A DNA stretch of 63,536 nt from Peptococcaceae bacterium (GTDB lineage Bacteria; Bacillota; Dehalobacteriia; UBA7702), in assembly GCA_019415505.1 (NCBI GenBank), contig DXZC01000001.1:1-63536 (forward strand), in the 5' to 3' direction. The notes below the pieces were generated by a model that did not search any database, was not told the origin of the DNA, and saw nothing but the letters and a program-made list of their open reading frames with translations. Positions 24,963-33,579 of this stretch are shown here, piece by piece (position 1 is the first letter of the stretch; each line of letters opens with the position of its first letter). Both the position numbers and the translations under genes were made by a program.

Positions 24963-25661
24963 ATGAATTTCTTTGAGAATATTTACAACAGCCTTTATTC
25001 TACCTTTGTGGTAGCAGGGCGTTGGCATATGTTTTTGGAGGGATTAGCCAACACCCTGAAAATCGCGGCAGTTGCCACGCTTATAGGGATAGCTATTGGC
25101 GTAACCATAGCGATTATTAGGGTTTACCACAAGCAATCAGGTCGGCTTTTCCTGCTGGATAAAATATGCGGCCTATATCTAACAATTATCCGGGGCACCC
25201 CAGTTTTGGTGCAGTTACTGATTATGTACTATATAGTTTTTAGTAATGTGCGTAACGGTATCCCCGTAGCCATGCTGGCCTTTGGCATTAATTCCGGGGC
25301 CTATGTGGCGGAAATCGTGCGGGCCGGCATAAACGCGGTAGACCGGGGCCAAACAGAGGCGGGTCGCTCCCTGGGCCTCAACGGCGCCAGTACCATGAAA
25401 TCAATTGTGCTGCCCCAGGCTATTAAAAATATCCTACCCGCCTTGGGCAATGAATTTATCGTCCTATTAAAGGAAACCTCCATTGTGGGTTATATAGCCA
25501 TTGTGGATTTGACTAAGGCCGGAGATATCGTGAGAAGCCGTACCTATGACGCTTTCGGTTCCCTGATACCGGTGGCCTGTATGTACCTTATCCTCGTTAT
25601 CGGTTTACAGACCATCTTAAAGGTAGTAGAAAGGAGGTTAGCCAAGAGTGATAGACGTTAA
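24963..25661 (+). CDS. Amino-acid ABC transporter permease
   Basis: 232-residue HisM/GlnP-type permease with five transmembrane helices. The EAA loop that docks the ATPase is visible (EAGRSLGLNGASTMKSIVLPQA, about residues 132-153), as is the upstream GTPVLVQLLIMYYIVF segment. It forms a homodimer channel with the ATPase below. GGGGGAGG precedes the ATG. It overlaps the ATPase gene by 14 bp and lies 261 bp after the binding-protein gene, with the hairpin at 24776-24812 in between. Confidence 0.93.
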   Translation: MNFFENIYNSLYSTFVVAGRWHMFLEGLANTLKIAAVATLIGIAIGVTIAIIRVYHKQSGRLFLLDKICGLYLTIIRGTPVLVQLLIMYYIVFSNVRNGIPVAMLAFGINSGAYVAEIVRAGINAVDRGQTEAGRSLGLNGASTMKSIVLPQAIKNILPALGNEFIVLLKETSIVGYIAIVDLTKAGDIVRSRTYDAFGSLIPVACMYLILVIGLQTILKVVERRLAKSDRR

Positions 25662-26370
25662 AAATTTGCATAAAAGCTTTGGGGAACATCAAGTGTTACA
25701 AGGTATAAACCAAAATATCAAAAAAGGCGAAAAAGTGGTTATTATCGGGCCTTCCGGTTCCGGTAAGTCTACCTTTTTACGCTGTCTCAACTTATTGGAG
25801 ACCCCCACGTCCGGGGAAATTTGGTTTGAAGGCCAACTCATAACCGATAAAAAGACCGATATTAATAAGGTACGGCAAAAAATGGGCATGGTTTTTCAGA
25901 ATTTTAATCTCTTTCCCCACAAAACAGTGCGGGAAAACATAACCCTGGCGCCGATAAAATTAAAAGTCTATAGTAAAGAGGAAGCCAACCAAGTAGCGGC
26001 GGACTTGCTGCTCAGGGTCGGCCTGCCGGAAAAAATAGACGCTTATCCCAGTAGTCTTTCGGGGGGACAAAAGCAAAGAGTAGCCATAGTGAGGGCCTTG
26101 GCTATGGACCCTGACGTTATGCTCTTTGACGAACCCACCAGCGCTCTGGACCCAGAAATGATTGGGGAGGTGCTGGACGTTATGAAGGAATTGGCCCAAG
26201 AGGGCATGACAATGGCGGTTGTTACCCATGAAATGGGCTTTGCCAGGGAAGTTGGCACCAGAATACTGTTTATGGATGAAGGCCAAATTTTAGAGGAAAA
26301 CACTCCCAACGAATTTTTCGATAATCCTCAACACCCCCGTTCCCAGGAATTCCTCTCCAAAATACTGTAA
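25648..26370 (+). CDS. Polar amino-acid ABC transporter ATPase
   Basis: 240-residue GlnQ/HisP-type ATPase. Walker A GPSGSGKSTFLRCL (about residues 31-44), Q-loop VFQNFNLFPH, signature LSGGQKQRVAIVRAL, Walker B VMLFDEPTSALDPEM and switch His VVTHEMGFA are all intact. The start is GTG at 25648, 8 bp after an AGGAGG inside the permease gene (14-bp overlap). Completes a three-gene importer; specificity (glutamine, arginine, cystine or other) cannot be told from the ATPase. Confidence 0.93.
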   Translation: MIDVKNLHKSFGEHQVLQGINQNIKKGEKVVIIGPSGSGKSTFLRCLNLLETPTSGEIWFEGQLITDKKTDINKVRQKMGMVFQNFNLFPHKTVRENITLAPIKLKVYSKEEANQVAADLLLRVGLPEKIDAYPSSLSGGQKQRVAIVRALAMDPDVMLFDEPTSALDPEMIGEVLDVMKELAQEGMTMAVVTHEMGFAREVGTRILFMDEGQILEENTPNEFFDNPQHPRSQEFLSKIL

Positions 26371-26593
26371 GCTTGCGGTATGTAAAAATTTACAGCAGTA
26401 GCGCCGGCAACTGGCTATTTAACTCTATTTCCGGCATCAGCAAAGCTGCTTTAAATATAAATCACCAGGGAGCGCACACTCACTGCTTTATTGAGGAAGA
26501 TACTAAAATTCGTCACCAAACTGGTACTTAAACAAAACCACTACAAATAAACTTTTACAATCTAGACAATTACAAAAAAATGAGGAGAAAACT

Positions 26594-27712
26594 ATGAAAA
26601 AGCAACTAACTCTCATCATCGTACTTGCCGCCACCCTTTTAATGCTGAGCTTTGGGGCTTCAGCCGGGGAATTAAGGGACAAGGGCGACGCCCAGACGCA
26701 ACTGCCGCCTACAAACGGCCAAGCAATGCTTAACGCCATAGGGGAAAAGGCCCCGGCTGTAGGAGAAAGGGGCAAGGCAGACAACCAAGGTACGGAACAA
26801 GGTTTTGCCGCTACCTCAGCAGCAACCAATTTTACTGACATACAGAACCACTGGGCCAAAGTAAATATTGAATATGTGGTAAATTTGGGCCTGTTTAACG
26901 GTACTAGCGCCAACCGGTTTGAACCCAACGCCAAAATGACCAGGGCCATGTTTGTTACCGTTTTAGGACGGCTATATGGTGTGGACCCTAATGCCTATGG
27001 CGGCTCCTCGTTTAAGGACGTGGCAACGGGAAAATGGTACTCGCCTTACATACAATGGGCCTCAGATCCGGAAGTTGGCCTGGTCAACGGCTTTGGCGAT
27101 GGCACCTTCCAACCCCAGGCCAATATCACCAGGGAACAAATGGCCACCCTGATTTACCGTTATTGTTCCTATGCTGGTCTAAGTATGCAAATTGTCTCTG
27201 ACTTTTATTATTTTAACGATGAGCTTTTAATTAATGAATATGCTTTTGACGGCGTAACCTATTGCCAGATTACAGGCCTAATTAATGGTAAAAATAACAA
27301 TATGTTCGATCCTAAAGGGAACTCTACCAGAGCGGAAGTAGCCACTGTGCTGGCTAGGTTGGTTAAGGCCAGCCAGGGACAACGCATTTACCTGAATTAC
27401 GGCGACACTGGCGTACCCACCTATAGTTCCGTAGTTTTACAACCCTGCATAGGTACAATTTATCCTCAGGGCGAAATTATTGAAGAATACGATTTAAACG
27501 GCGTAGGTTTTTACTATACTTATAATGCGAATGATTTAGCAGTTTATCGGAGTTACCTGACCCAACAAGGCTTTAATTATATAAGCGAAGAAAAAGAAGG
27601 AGATATTATAATCCATTTTTATAATAAGGGTAATATAGTGCTCGGCATTGCTATTTATCCCGCTGAAAATGTTATCATGGTGGTTCCTGACCTCAACAAA
27701 ATACCGGTATAA
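26594..27712 (+). CDS. Secreted protein with three SLH domains
   Basis: 372 residues. A Sec signal peptide (about residues 1-24, ending SFGASAG) is followed by a short Gln/Gly-rich segment and three S-layer homology domains: TDIQNHWAKVNIEYVVNLGLFNG (from ~75), KDVATGKWYSPYIQW..GLVNGFGDGTF (~139) and a divergent third one (FDGVTYCQITGLINGKNNNMFDP, ~215). The C-terminal ~110 residues are unassigned. SLH domains bind pyruvylated secondary wall polymer, so the protein is probably held at the cell surface. GAGGAG precedes the ATG. Confidence 0.86.
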   Translation: MKKQLTLIIVLAATLLMLSFGASAGELRDKGDAQTQLPPTNGQAMLNAIGEKAPAVGERGKADNQGTEQGFAATSAATNFTDIQNHWAKVNIEYVVNLGLFNGTSANRFEPNAKMTRAMFVTVLGRLYGVDPNAYGGSSFKDVATGKWYSPYIQWASDPEVGLVNGFGDGTFQPQANITREQMATLIYRYCSYAGLSMQIVSDFYYFNDELLINEYAFDGVTYCQITGLINGKNNNMFDPKGNSTRAEVATVLARLVKASQGQRIYLNYGDTGVPTYSSVVLQPCIGTIYPQGEIIEEYDLNGVGFYYTYNANDLAVYRSYLTQQGFNYISEEKEGDIIIHFYNKGNIVLGIAIYPAENVIMVVPDLNKIPV

Positions 27713-27715
27713 AAA

Positions 27716-27757
27716 CAAACCCGCCGTAACCCTTCTAGAGGTTACGGCGGGGTTTTT
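27716..27757. terminator. Bidirectional terminator between SLH gene and htrA
   Basis: CCCGCCGTAACC pairs with GGTTACGGCGGG (27720-27731 / 27740-27751). TTTTTAT follows on the + strand and TTTGTTTTT on the minus strand, so it can end both convergent transcripts. Confidence 0.88.
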
Positions 27758-27776
27758 ATCTCAACGGCTCATGCCC

Positions 27777-29345
27777 TTATCTTTGTGCTCCGGTATTTTC
27801 ATTTTCCGCTAACTCCACTTTCACAGTTCCTGTATCACCGCTTTGCATACGGTAATAGGAAAGTTCTACAGTATCGCCGGGAGAGTAATTATTCTTTTCC
27901 GCATTCAACTGGGATATGCTGGCTATTTCCACGCCATTAATGGCGGTAATAATATCTCCAATCTGGATGCCGCTTTTAGCGGCAGCGCTATTTTCCTCAA
28001 TATAAGTTACATAAACGCCGGTCGGTACGTTATTGTAAGCCGCGGTGGCCTCGTCGATATCCTGGCCGCCAATGCCAATCATGGGACGGCCGCTAACATA
28101 GCCGTTTTCTATTAGTTCGTTTACAATGGGCAAAGCGTCGTTAATGGGAATGGCAAAGCCCATACCTTCAGCTACAGAGGAGCTTATCTTGGCTGAGTTT
28201 ACGCCAATAATTAAGCCTTCCGAGTCAACTAAGGGGCCGCCGGAATTACCGGAATTAATCGCCGCGTTGGTTTGAATATAATTCATAACCGCGGAGCCCA
28301 TGTCCACTTCACGGTCAAGGCCGGAGATTATACCAGTAGTAACGGAACCGGCAAAATCCAAACCCAGGGGATTGCCAATAGCGACTACATCCTCACCCAC
28401 TTCTAAGGCGTCGGAATCGCCAAACTCCGCCACAGTCAAGCCGGTGGCTTCTATTTTAATTACCGCTAAATCCGTTTGCTCGTCAATACCTACAGCCGTG
28501 GCAGGGTGTTCCGTACCGTCGCTGAGAGTCGCCACTAAATTGCTCATACCGCTTACCACATGGGCGTTGGTCATTATATAACCATCTTCAGTTATTATAA
28601 TACCTGTGCCCACCCCCTGGTTTTGACCGGACTGACCGGTAATTCCCACCACAGCGGGGGCTACTTTATTATTAATCTCGGAAACGCTGAGTTCATTGCC
28701 AGTGGCGGCGGTTTGCTGCACAGTCTGGGGAGTTTGTTCCTCAGTGTTATTAGCGGTTGAAGCTGTATTTTTATCTTCAAAGAAGGTCGAATAAATGCCA
28801 ATAGAACTAAAGGCTATCATCACAGCCGCCGCTAAACCGGCGCAAGCCATACCGATTTTTTTGCCGGTTTTACGCCGCTTTTTCTTTACCGGAGGGGTCT
28901 GCTCCGGTTCAACAGCAGACCGATAATAAGTCTCAGCGGCGGCAAAATCAGAATAATCATTACTGTAAGACGGCTCCTGGCTTTCACCTCTGTAAGCGTA
29001 AGGGGATTGGGGCGTTTCCTGAGGCGCTGCCTGGGTTGCTTCCGGAATTTTTTCCTGAAGCACTTCCGGGTTAGCTGCCTGAGTTACTTCCTGAAGCACT
29101 TCCGGGTTCGCTCCCTGGGACACAGGGGACATCTTATCACTGGGTATTATATACTCGCCATTTTCATTAACCTGATAATTTACAGCGGTTTGGGGAATAT
29201 CGCTAATAAAGGATTCGCTCTTTACCGTATCTTCCCCGTCAGCCACGGCATCTCCCGCCGCCATTGGGTCCTGCGGAAGTTCCCGCTCTTTTGAGTCTTG
29301 CTCGTCTTGCGGATAGCTCTTAAAATAATCTCTTTCGTCTTTCAT
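27777..29345 (-). CDS. HtrA/DegP-like membrane-anchored serine protease
   Basis: 522 residues. A long cytoplasmic N-terminus (residues ~1-160, acidic, with a duplicated ANPEVLQE motif) precedes one transmembrane helix (IGMACAGLAAAVMIAFSSIGIYS, ~165-187), an S1C protease domain with the complete triad (TNAHVVSG, TDLAVIKIE, NSGNSGGPLVDS), and one C-terminal PDZ domain (GVYVTYIEENSAAAKSGIQIGDIITAINGV marks it). It degrades or refolds damaged exported proteins outside the membrane. Large cytoplasmic N-termini are typical of Gram-positive HtrA. AGGAGG precedes the ATG. Confidence 0.92.
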   Translation of the reverse strand: MKDERDYFKSYPQDEQDSKERELPQDPMAAGDAVADGEDTVKSESFISDIPQTAVNYQVNENGEYIIPSDKMSPVSQGANPEVLQEVTQAANPEVLQEKIPEATQAAPQETPQSPYAYRGESQEPSYSNDYSDFAAAETYYRSAVEPEQTPPVKKKRRKTGKKIGMACAGLAAAVMIAFSSIGIYSTFFEDKNTASTANNTEEQTPQTVQQTAATGNELSVSEINNKVAPAVVGITGQSGQNQGVGTGIIITEDGYIMTNAHVVSGMSNLVATLSDGTEHPATAVGIDEQTDLAVIKIEATGLTVAEFGDSDALEVGEDVVAIGNPLGLDFAGSVTTGIISGLDREVDMGSAVMNYIQTNAAINSGNSGGPLVDSEGLIIGVNSAKISSSVAEGMGFAIPINDALPIVNELIENGYVSGRPMIGIGGQDIDEATAAYNNVPTGVYVTYIEENSAAAKSGIQIGDIITAINGVEIASISQLNAEKNNYSPGDTVELSYYRMQSGDTGTVKVELAENENTGAQR

Positions 29346-29465
29346 ATACTCAACCTCCTCGGTACTACCTGATTTATGTATTTAGTCTAACCTGCTAATT
29401 TGGTGTCGCAAGGAAGTACATATGTAAATACTGTGAACTTAACATGAATAATGCGCTACCTTATA

Positions 29466-29494
29466 TTGCAGCCTCTATTTAATTATGCTATAAT
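29466..29494 (+). promoter_or_regulatory. Predicted promoter of the GNAT gene
   Basis: TGCTATAAT (-10 at 29489-29494, extended) with TTGCAG (29466-29471) 17 bp upstream, 41 bp before the GNAT start codon. Confidence 0.5.
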
Positions 29495-29535
29495 TTTTAC
29501 TGTATTATACTAAGGAAACGGAGAATTAACCGACA

Positions 29536-30009
29536 ATGGATATTTGCCGTGGCACAAACAATGATTTACAGGCCATATTACAGCTTTACCAGCAATTACA
29601 CCCCCAAGAAGATAGCGAGGTAACGCCGGAACGGCAAAGAGCCTTTGCCAAAATACTGGCTAATGACGATAATTACCTTATGGTGGCGAAGGACGAGGAC
29701 AAGATAATCGCCACAGCCCATTTGACGATCCTTAATAATCTCAGCCGCAACGGCCGACCGGCGGCTTATGTGGAAAATGTGGTCGTGGACCGTCAGTACC
29801 GGAGCCAGGGTGTTGGCGAGGAGCTTTTGGCCCACCTCAACAAATTGGCGGCGGAAAATAATTGTTATAAAATTTTCCTCTGCACCGGCACCATCAACAA
29901 CGCTGAACGGGATAAGGATAGGGAAAAAAGGCACCGCTTTTACAGGAAAACCGGTCTGCAAGACGGCATTAAACACGCCTTTGTGCGTTATTTAGATAAA
30001 AACATCTAA
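29536..30009 (+). CDS. GNAT-family N-acetyltransferase
   Basis: 157-residue GCN5-related acetyltransferase. The acetyl-CoA loop is visible as VVVDRQYRSQGVGEELLAHL (about residues 84-103; R/Q-x-x-G-x-G/A pattern), preceded by AYVENV and followed by CYKIFLCTG. The acceptor substrate cannot be inferred. It is divergent from htrA and separated from the following chromate-type transporter genes by a terminator-like hairpin, so it is probably monocistronic. Confidence 0.85.
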   Translation: MDICRGTNNDLQAILQLYQQLHPQEDSEVTPERQRAFAKILANDDNYLMVAKDEDKIIATAHLTILNNLSRNGRPAAYVENVVVDRQYRSQGVGEELLAHLNKLAAENNCYKIFLCTGTINNAERDKDREKRHRFYRKTGLQDGIKHAFVRYLDKNI

Positions 30010-30112
30010 TAAGGACAAGTTAACGGTCAAAAATATATAATTTATGAGGCATTTTACTAAGTAATACTTGTTAAAATGAGAACAAGCGGGAATACTGGAA
30101 AGTAAGGCAAAC

Positions 30113-30151
30113 AATCGGGGATAGAATGAGGACATTTTATCCCCGATTTTT
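30113..30151 (+). terminator. Terminator between GNAT and the CHR transporter cluster
   Basis: AATCGGGGATA (30113-30123) pairs with TATCCCCGATT (30138-30148), followed by TTTTTG. It lies 15 bp before the first CHR start codon, so it may attenuate the cluster instead of simply closing the GNAT transcript. Confidence 0.7.
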
Positions 30152-30166
30152 GAGAATATTATTATC

Positions 30167-30700
30167 ATGACATTATTTAATATCTTTAGTACATATTTGA
30201 AAGTAGGGTTTTTAGCCTTTGGCGGCGGCTACGCTATGCTGCCAATCTTGGAGAAGGAATTCGTCGTTAGACGCCAATGGCTGACAGACGCTGAATTATT
30301 GGCGGATTTTGCCATTGCTAATTCCCTGCCGGGCATTATAGCGGTAAACACCGCCACTTTTTTGGGCTACCGTTTAAAGGGCATAAAGGGCGGCCTAGTG
30401 GCGGCTTTAGGGATGATTATACCATCGATTTTAATAATTACCATCATAGCGGCGTTTTTCCAAAACTTTGCCGATATACCCTGGGTACAGCGGGCCTTTC
30501 ACGGCTTAAATATCGCGATTATTGTTTTGCTGGTGGATACAATAGTAAAAATGTGGCGGCGGGGCATTAGGGATATTGTAACCTTTATAATCTTTGCCGC
30601 GGTAATAATCACCTACCTTCTCACCGGGCTTAACCCTGTTATTTTCGTTATCTTAGGGGCGATAGCCGGTTTGACCCTGGCGGGAAGGAGGCAAAAATGA
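30167..30700 (+). CDS. CHR-family (chromate-transporter-like) protein, N-terminal-type half
   Basis: 177-residue membrane protein of the short-chain CHR family, which works as a heterodimer of two half-size proteins. The family signature FGGGYAMLPILEKEFV (residues ~18-33) and the second motif LPGIIAVNTATFLGY (~63-77) are present; about five helices. CHR proteins are proton symporters or antiporters that expel chromate in resistant bacteria, but most paralogues have no tested substrate. It overlaps the next gene by 4 bp. Ribosome site is weak (TGAG). Confidence 0.88.
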   Translation: MTLFNIFSTYLKVGFLAFGGGYAMLPILEKEFVVRRQWLTDAELLADFAIANSLPGIIAVNTATFLGYRLKGIKGGLVAALGMIIPSILIITIIAAFFQNFADIPWVQRAFHGLNIAIIVLLVDTIVKMWRRGIRDIVTFIIFAAVIITYLLTGLNPVIFVILGAIAGLTLAGRRQK

Positions 30701-31242
30701 CTTATTTGCTGCTCTTTTGGGAATTCTTTAAGACCGGTCTTTTCGCCATTGGCGGCGGTTACGCCACCCTGCCCTTCCTTACGGCAATCAGCGACAATTA
30801 CGGCTGGTACAGCCATAGCCAATTAGCTAATTTAATCGCCATTTCCGAGGTTACGCCCGGCCCTATAGGGGTGAATATGGCTACTTTTGCTGGTTATATC
30901 ACCACAGGCGTGGTAGGGGGAATTGTTGCCACTATAGCTTTAATTTTACCTGCTTTAATCATTATTCTGTCACTCTCCCACTTTGTACCTAATTACCGGG
31001 AAAAACCGGTGGTGCAAAATATACTATACGGCATCCTCCCTGTGGCTCTCGGCCTTTTGGCTGCCGCAGGCTGGCAGCTATTTAACTTAGCTTTACTGAG
31101 CTTTACTGAATTATCTACCACCATTTGGGCTTGGGCTCTTTTTGCTATTTTGCTTGTTATTGCCTTGCCCAAATGGCCCATAAAAATCAGCCCCCTTTGG
31201 CTGTTGCTCATAGGCGGCATTTGGGGCTTTTTATTCCTTTGA
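30697..31242 (+). CDS. CHR-family (chromate-transporter-like) protein, second half
   Basis: 181-residue partner of the preceding protein. It repeats the signatures IGGGYATLPFLTAI (about residues 18-31) and TPGPIGVNMATFAGY (~55-69). Paired short CHR genes like this arise from a duplication with antiparallel membrane topology. GGAGG in the end of the first gene precedes its ATG. Twenty base pairs separate it from the patatin gene, so the pair probably heads a longer operon. Confidence 0.88.
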   Translation: MTYLLLFWEFFKTGLFAIGGGYATLPFLTAISDNYGWYSHSQLANLIAISEVTPGPIGVNMATFAGYITTGVVGGIVATIALILPALIIILSLSHFVPNYREKPVVQNILYGILPVALGLLAAAGWQLFNLALLSFTELSTTIWAWALFAILLVIALPKWPIKISPLWLLLIGGIWGFLFL

Positions 31243-31262
31243 GATTTGAGAGGTGATAAACT

Positions 31263-32558
31263 ATGACGTTACAGGGTCTGGCTCTAGGCGGCGGGGGCGC
31301 CAGGGGCAGCTACGAAATTGGGGTTTGGCAAGGATTAAAGGAAGTGGGCTGGGAAGCCCAGATAGTTACAGGCACCTCTGTAGGAGCTTTAAACGGCGCC
31401 CTCATCGCCCAGGGAAATTATGACGTCAGCAAGGAGCTATGGCTGACTATTGAAACTGAAAAGATAATCCAAATGGAGAACGGCCAGAGCCCGGATGAAG
31501 CGGCTAAGCTGTTAAAAACAGCCGAAACCTACCTTAAATCTATGTCCGGTGAGGAAAAAGGCCTGAATACCGCGCCCCTCGGCATTCTCATAGATAATTA
31601 TATAGATGAAAAAAAGGTAAGAAGCAGTAAAATTGACTTTGGCCTCGTCACTAATTTATGGGAAGCCCCCAAGCTAACGCCTTTAGAATTATTTTTGGAG
31701 GATATTCCCCGGGGTTATTTAGCTGACTATCTTCTCGCCTCCTCCTCGCTTTTTCCAGCTCTACAGGCCCATGTTATAGACGGCAAGAGCTATGTGGACG
31801 GCGGTTACTATGACAACGTACCCATAAATATGGCCCTTAAACGGGGGGCAAATTTAGTCCTGGCAGTGGATTTAGACGCTGTAGGCTTTAGTAAAGAGCC
31901 CCAAACTACCCCGGACCAAGAGGTACGCAGAATTAAACCCTATTGGGACTTAGGCCCGGTACTCAATTTTAACCGTAAAACAGCGGCCCGCAATATTAAG
32001 CTGGGCTATTTAGATACCCTTAAAGCTTTTGGCAAGGCTAAGGGTTGTTATTTCACCTTCTCTCCAGAGGCTTTTACTCCAACGCCAAGCCTAGAACGGC
32101 TAGAGCAAATAAAGGAATTAATAAGTAGGGAGGAAAAGGGCTTTTTACAAAACTTAGCCACGGAAAGCATTACCAAAAGCGTGGAACGAAAATACCGTGG
32201 CTCCCTCAAGGTTGACAAGGACCTCTGGCAAATTTGCGCCGAATGCGCCGGCGAGGTATTCAAGGTGGACCCGGAAAAAGTATACGGGGAAGCTCAATTC
32301 ATCGCGGCTGTAAACAGTCGGGTTCAAGAGTATAAACTCCAAGCCAAAATATACGATAATTTTGGTTTCAGCAAAGGACAAAGCCTCAAAAAGAAGCTAA
32401 AATTTGCCGACGCCCCCGGTAAGGCTTTGCTCCTTGACAAGTATCTAGAGGATAGCCTGGCTGCCCAGGCTGCAACTGTCCGGGAAGCGGCAGCCCTGGT
32501 TTTCCCCACGGAATTTTTTGCCGCCGCATTCCTGCGAGTAGCTAATATTACAAGCTAA
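31263..32558 (+). CDS. Patatin-like phospholipase
   Basis: 431 residues. The catalytic dyad of the patatin fold is complete: oxyanion loop GGGGARGSYEIG (about residues 8-19), nucleophile elbow GTSVGALNG (~38-46) and the DGG motif with the catalytic Asp (SYVDGGYYDN, ~177-186). Expected to release fatty acids from phospholipids or other acyl esters at the cytoplasmic membrane. The C-terminal ~180 residues are not recognised. No signal peptide. GAGAGGTG precedes the ATG, and the lipid kinase gene follows after 24 bp. Confidence 0.88.
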   Translation: MTLQGLALGGGGARGSYEIGVWQGLKEVGWEAQIVTGTSVGALNGALIAQGNYDVSKELWLTIETEKIIQMENGQSPDEAAKLLKTAETYLKSMSGEEKGLNTAPLGILIDNYIDEKKVRSSKIDFGLVTNLWEAPKLTPLELFLEDIPRGYLADYLLASSSLFPALQAHVIDGKSYVDGGYYDNVPINMALKRGANLVLAVDLDAVGFSKEPQTTPDQEVRRIKPYWDLGPVLNFNRKTAARNIKLGYLDTLKAFGKAKGCYFTFSPEAFTPTPSLERLEQIKELISREEKGFLQNLATESITKSVERKYRGSLKVDKDLWQICAECAGEVFKVDPEKVYGEAQFIAAVNSRVQEYKLQAKIYDNFGFSKGQSLKKKLKFADAPGKALLLDKYLEDSLAAQAATVREAAALVFPTEFFAAAFLRVANITS

Positions 32559-32582
32559 AACAATATAGGTGACGAGAAAACA

Positions 32583-33530
32583 ATGAAACATATCTTTATT
32601 ATTAACCCCGTAGCTGGCAAGGGACAGTTTCAACGGGAGCTGGTAAGAACCATTACCTCGGTATGCCCCGACCTGACCCCGGATTGGGAGATCTATGAAA
32701 CCAAGTCCATTGGCGACGCTCTGTTTTTTGCCAAGAATTATCCAGGCAATGCTGAGGTTCGCTTCTATGCCGTGGGCGGCGACGGTACTTTAAACGAGGT
32801 AGTAAACGGCGCCAGGGCCAGGGGCAACGCTGAAATAGGTCTCTTTCCCTGCGGCTCAGGTAATGACTTTGTGCGCCTCTTTCAAAACCCCGCGGCCTTT
32901 TTATCTGTAGAAGGCCAGATTAAGGGCGCAACCCAGGCTATAGATTTAATAAAAAGCGCCGGGAATTACTGCATTAATATGTGCAATTTGGGCTTAGACG
33001 CTCAAACAGCCGCCGATGTACACCGCTTTACCAGGGTTATGCCAGGGCCTATGGCTTATTCCCTCTCCTTAATGAACCGGCTGGTCCACAAAATGGGCCT
33101 GGATATCAGGGTAACTTTGGACAGCGGCGAGGTAATCAGCGGCGACTTTATTCTGGCTACCTTTGCCAATGGCATTGCCTATGGCGGCGGTTACTATGCC
33201 GCTCCCAAAGCCAGATTTGACGACGGGCTCATGGATATTTGCCTGGTTAAGCCGGTAAAACGCCTGAAAATAGCCAACCTACTCAACGTTTATAAAAACG
33301 GCGGACACCTGGATGACTCCCGTTTTGACGAACTTCTGCTATACCGCCGCAGCGCCTGGGCTAAAATAGAGACAAGCGAGCCCCAGAAGCTATGTTTAGA
33401 CGGCGAGATACTTACCACAGATAAGGCGGAACTGAAAATTGAGCCCAAAGCAATTAAGCTGGTTATACCCCAGGGCGCGGCAAGAATTGAAAAGTACACG
33501 CCAAAGCCACAAAAGGAACAAGAATGTTAG
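32583..33530 (+). CDS. Diacylglycerol-kinase-type lipid kinase
   Basis: 315-residue DagK/YegS-family kinase. Visible are the N-terminal NPVAGKGQFQREL (about residues 6-18), the nucleotide-binding GGDGTLNEVVNGA (~63-75) and FPCGSGNDFVR (~87-97), plus the late LCLDGE segment. It phosphorylates diacylglycerol or a related lipid, feeding phosphatidic acid back to synthesis. Next to the patatin lipase it suggests turnover or remodelling of membrane lipid. The flavoprotein gene follows after 49 bp. Confidence 0.88.
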   Translation: MKHIFIINPVAGKGQFQRELVRTITSVCPDLTPDWEIYETKSIGDALFFAKNYPGNAEVRFYAVGGDGTLNEVVNGARARGNAEIGLFPCGSGNDFVRLFQNPAAFLSVEGQIKGATQAIDLIKSAGNYCINMCNLGLDAQTAADVHRFTRVMPGPMAYSLSLMNRLVHKMGLDIRVTLDSGEVISGDFILATFANGIAYGGGYYAAPKARFDDGLMDICLVKPVKRLKIANLLNVYKNGGHLDDSRFDELLLYRRSAWAKIETSEPQKLCLDGEILTTDKAELKIEPKAIKLVIPQGAARIEKYTPKPQKEQEC

Positions 33531-33579
33531 TTATGCTTAACTGGCATTTATTACCAGCTCTGTAATTAAGGAGGCTGCT

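Noticed and set aside
30167..31242. Firm call as chromate resistance
   Set aside because: CHR family membership is clear, but the substrate of most short-chain CHR pairs is untested and the gene context points to lipids.
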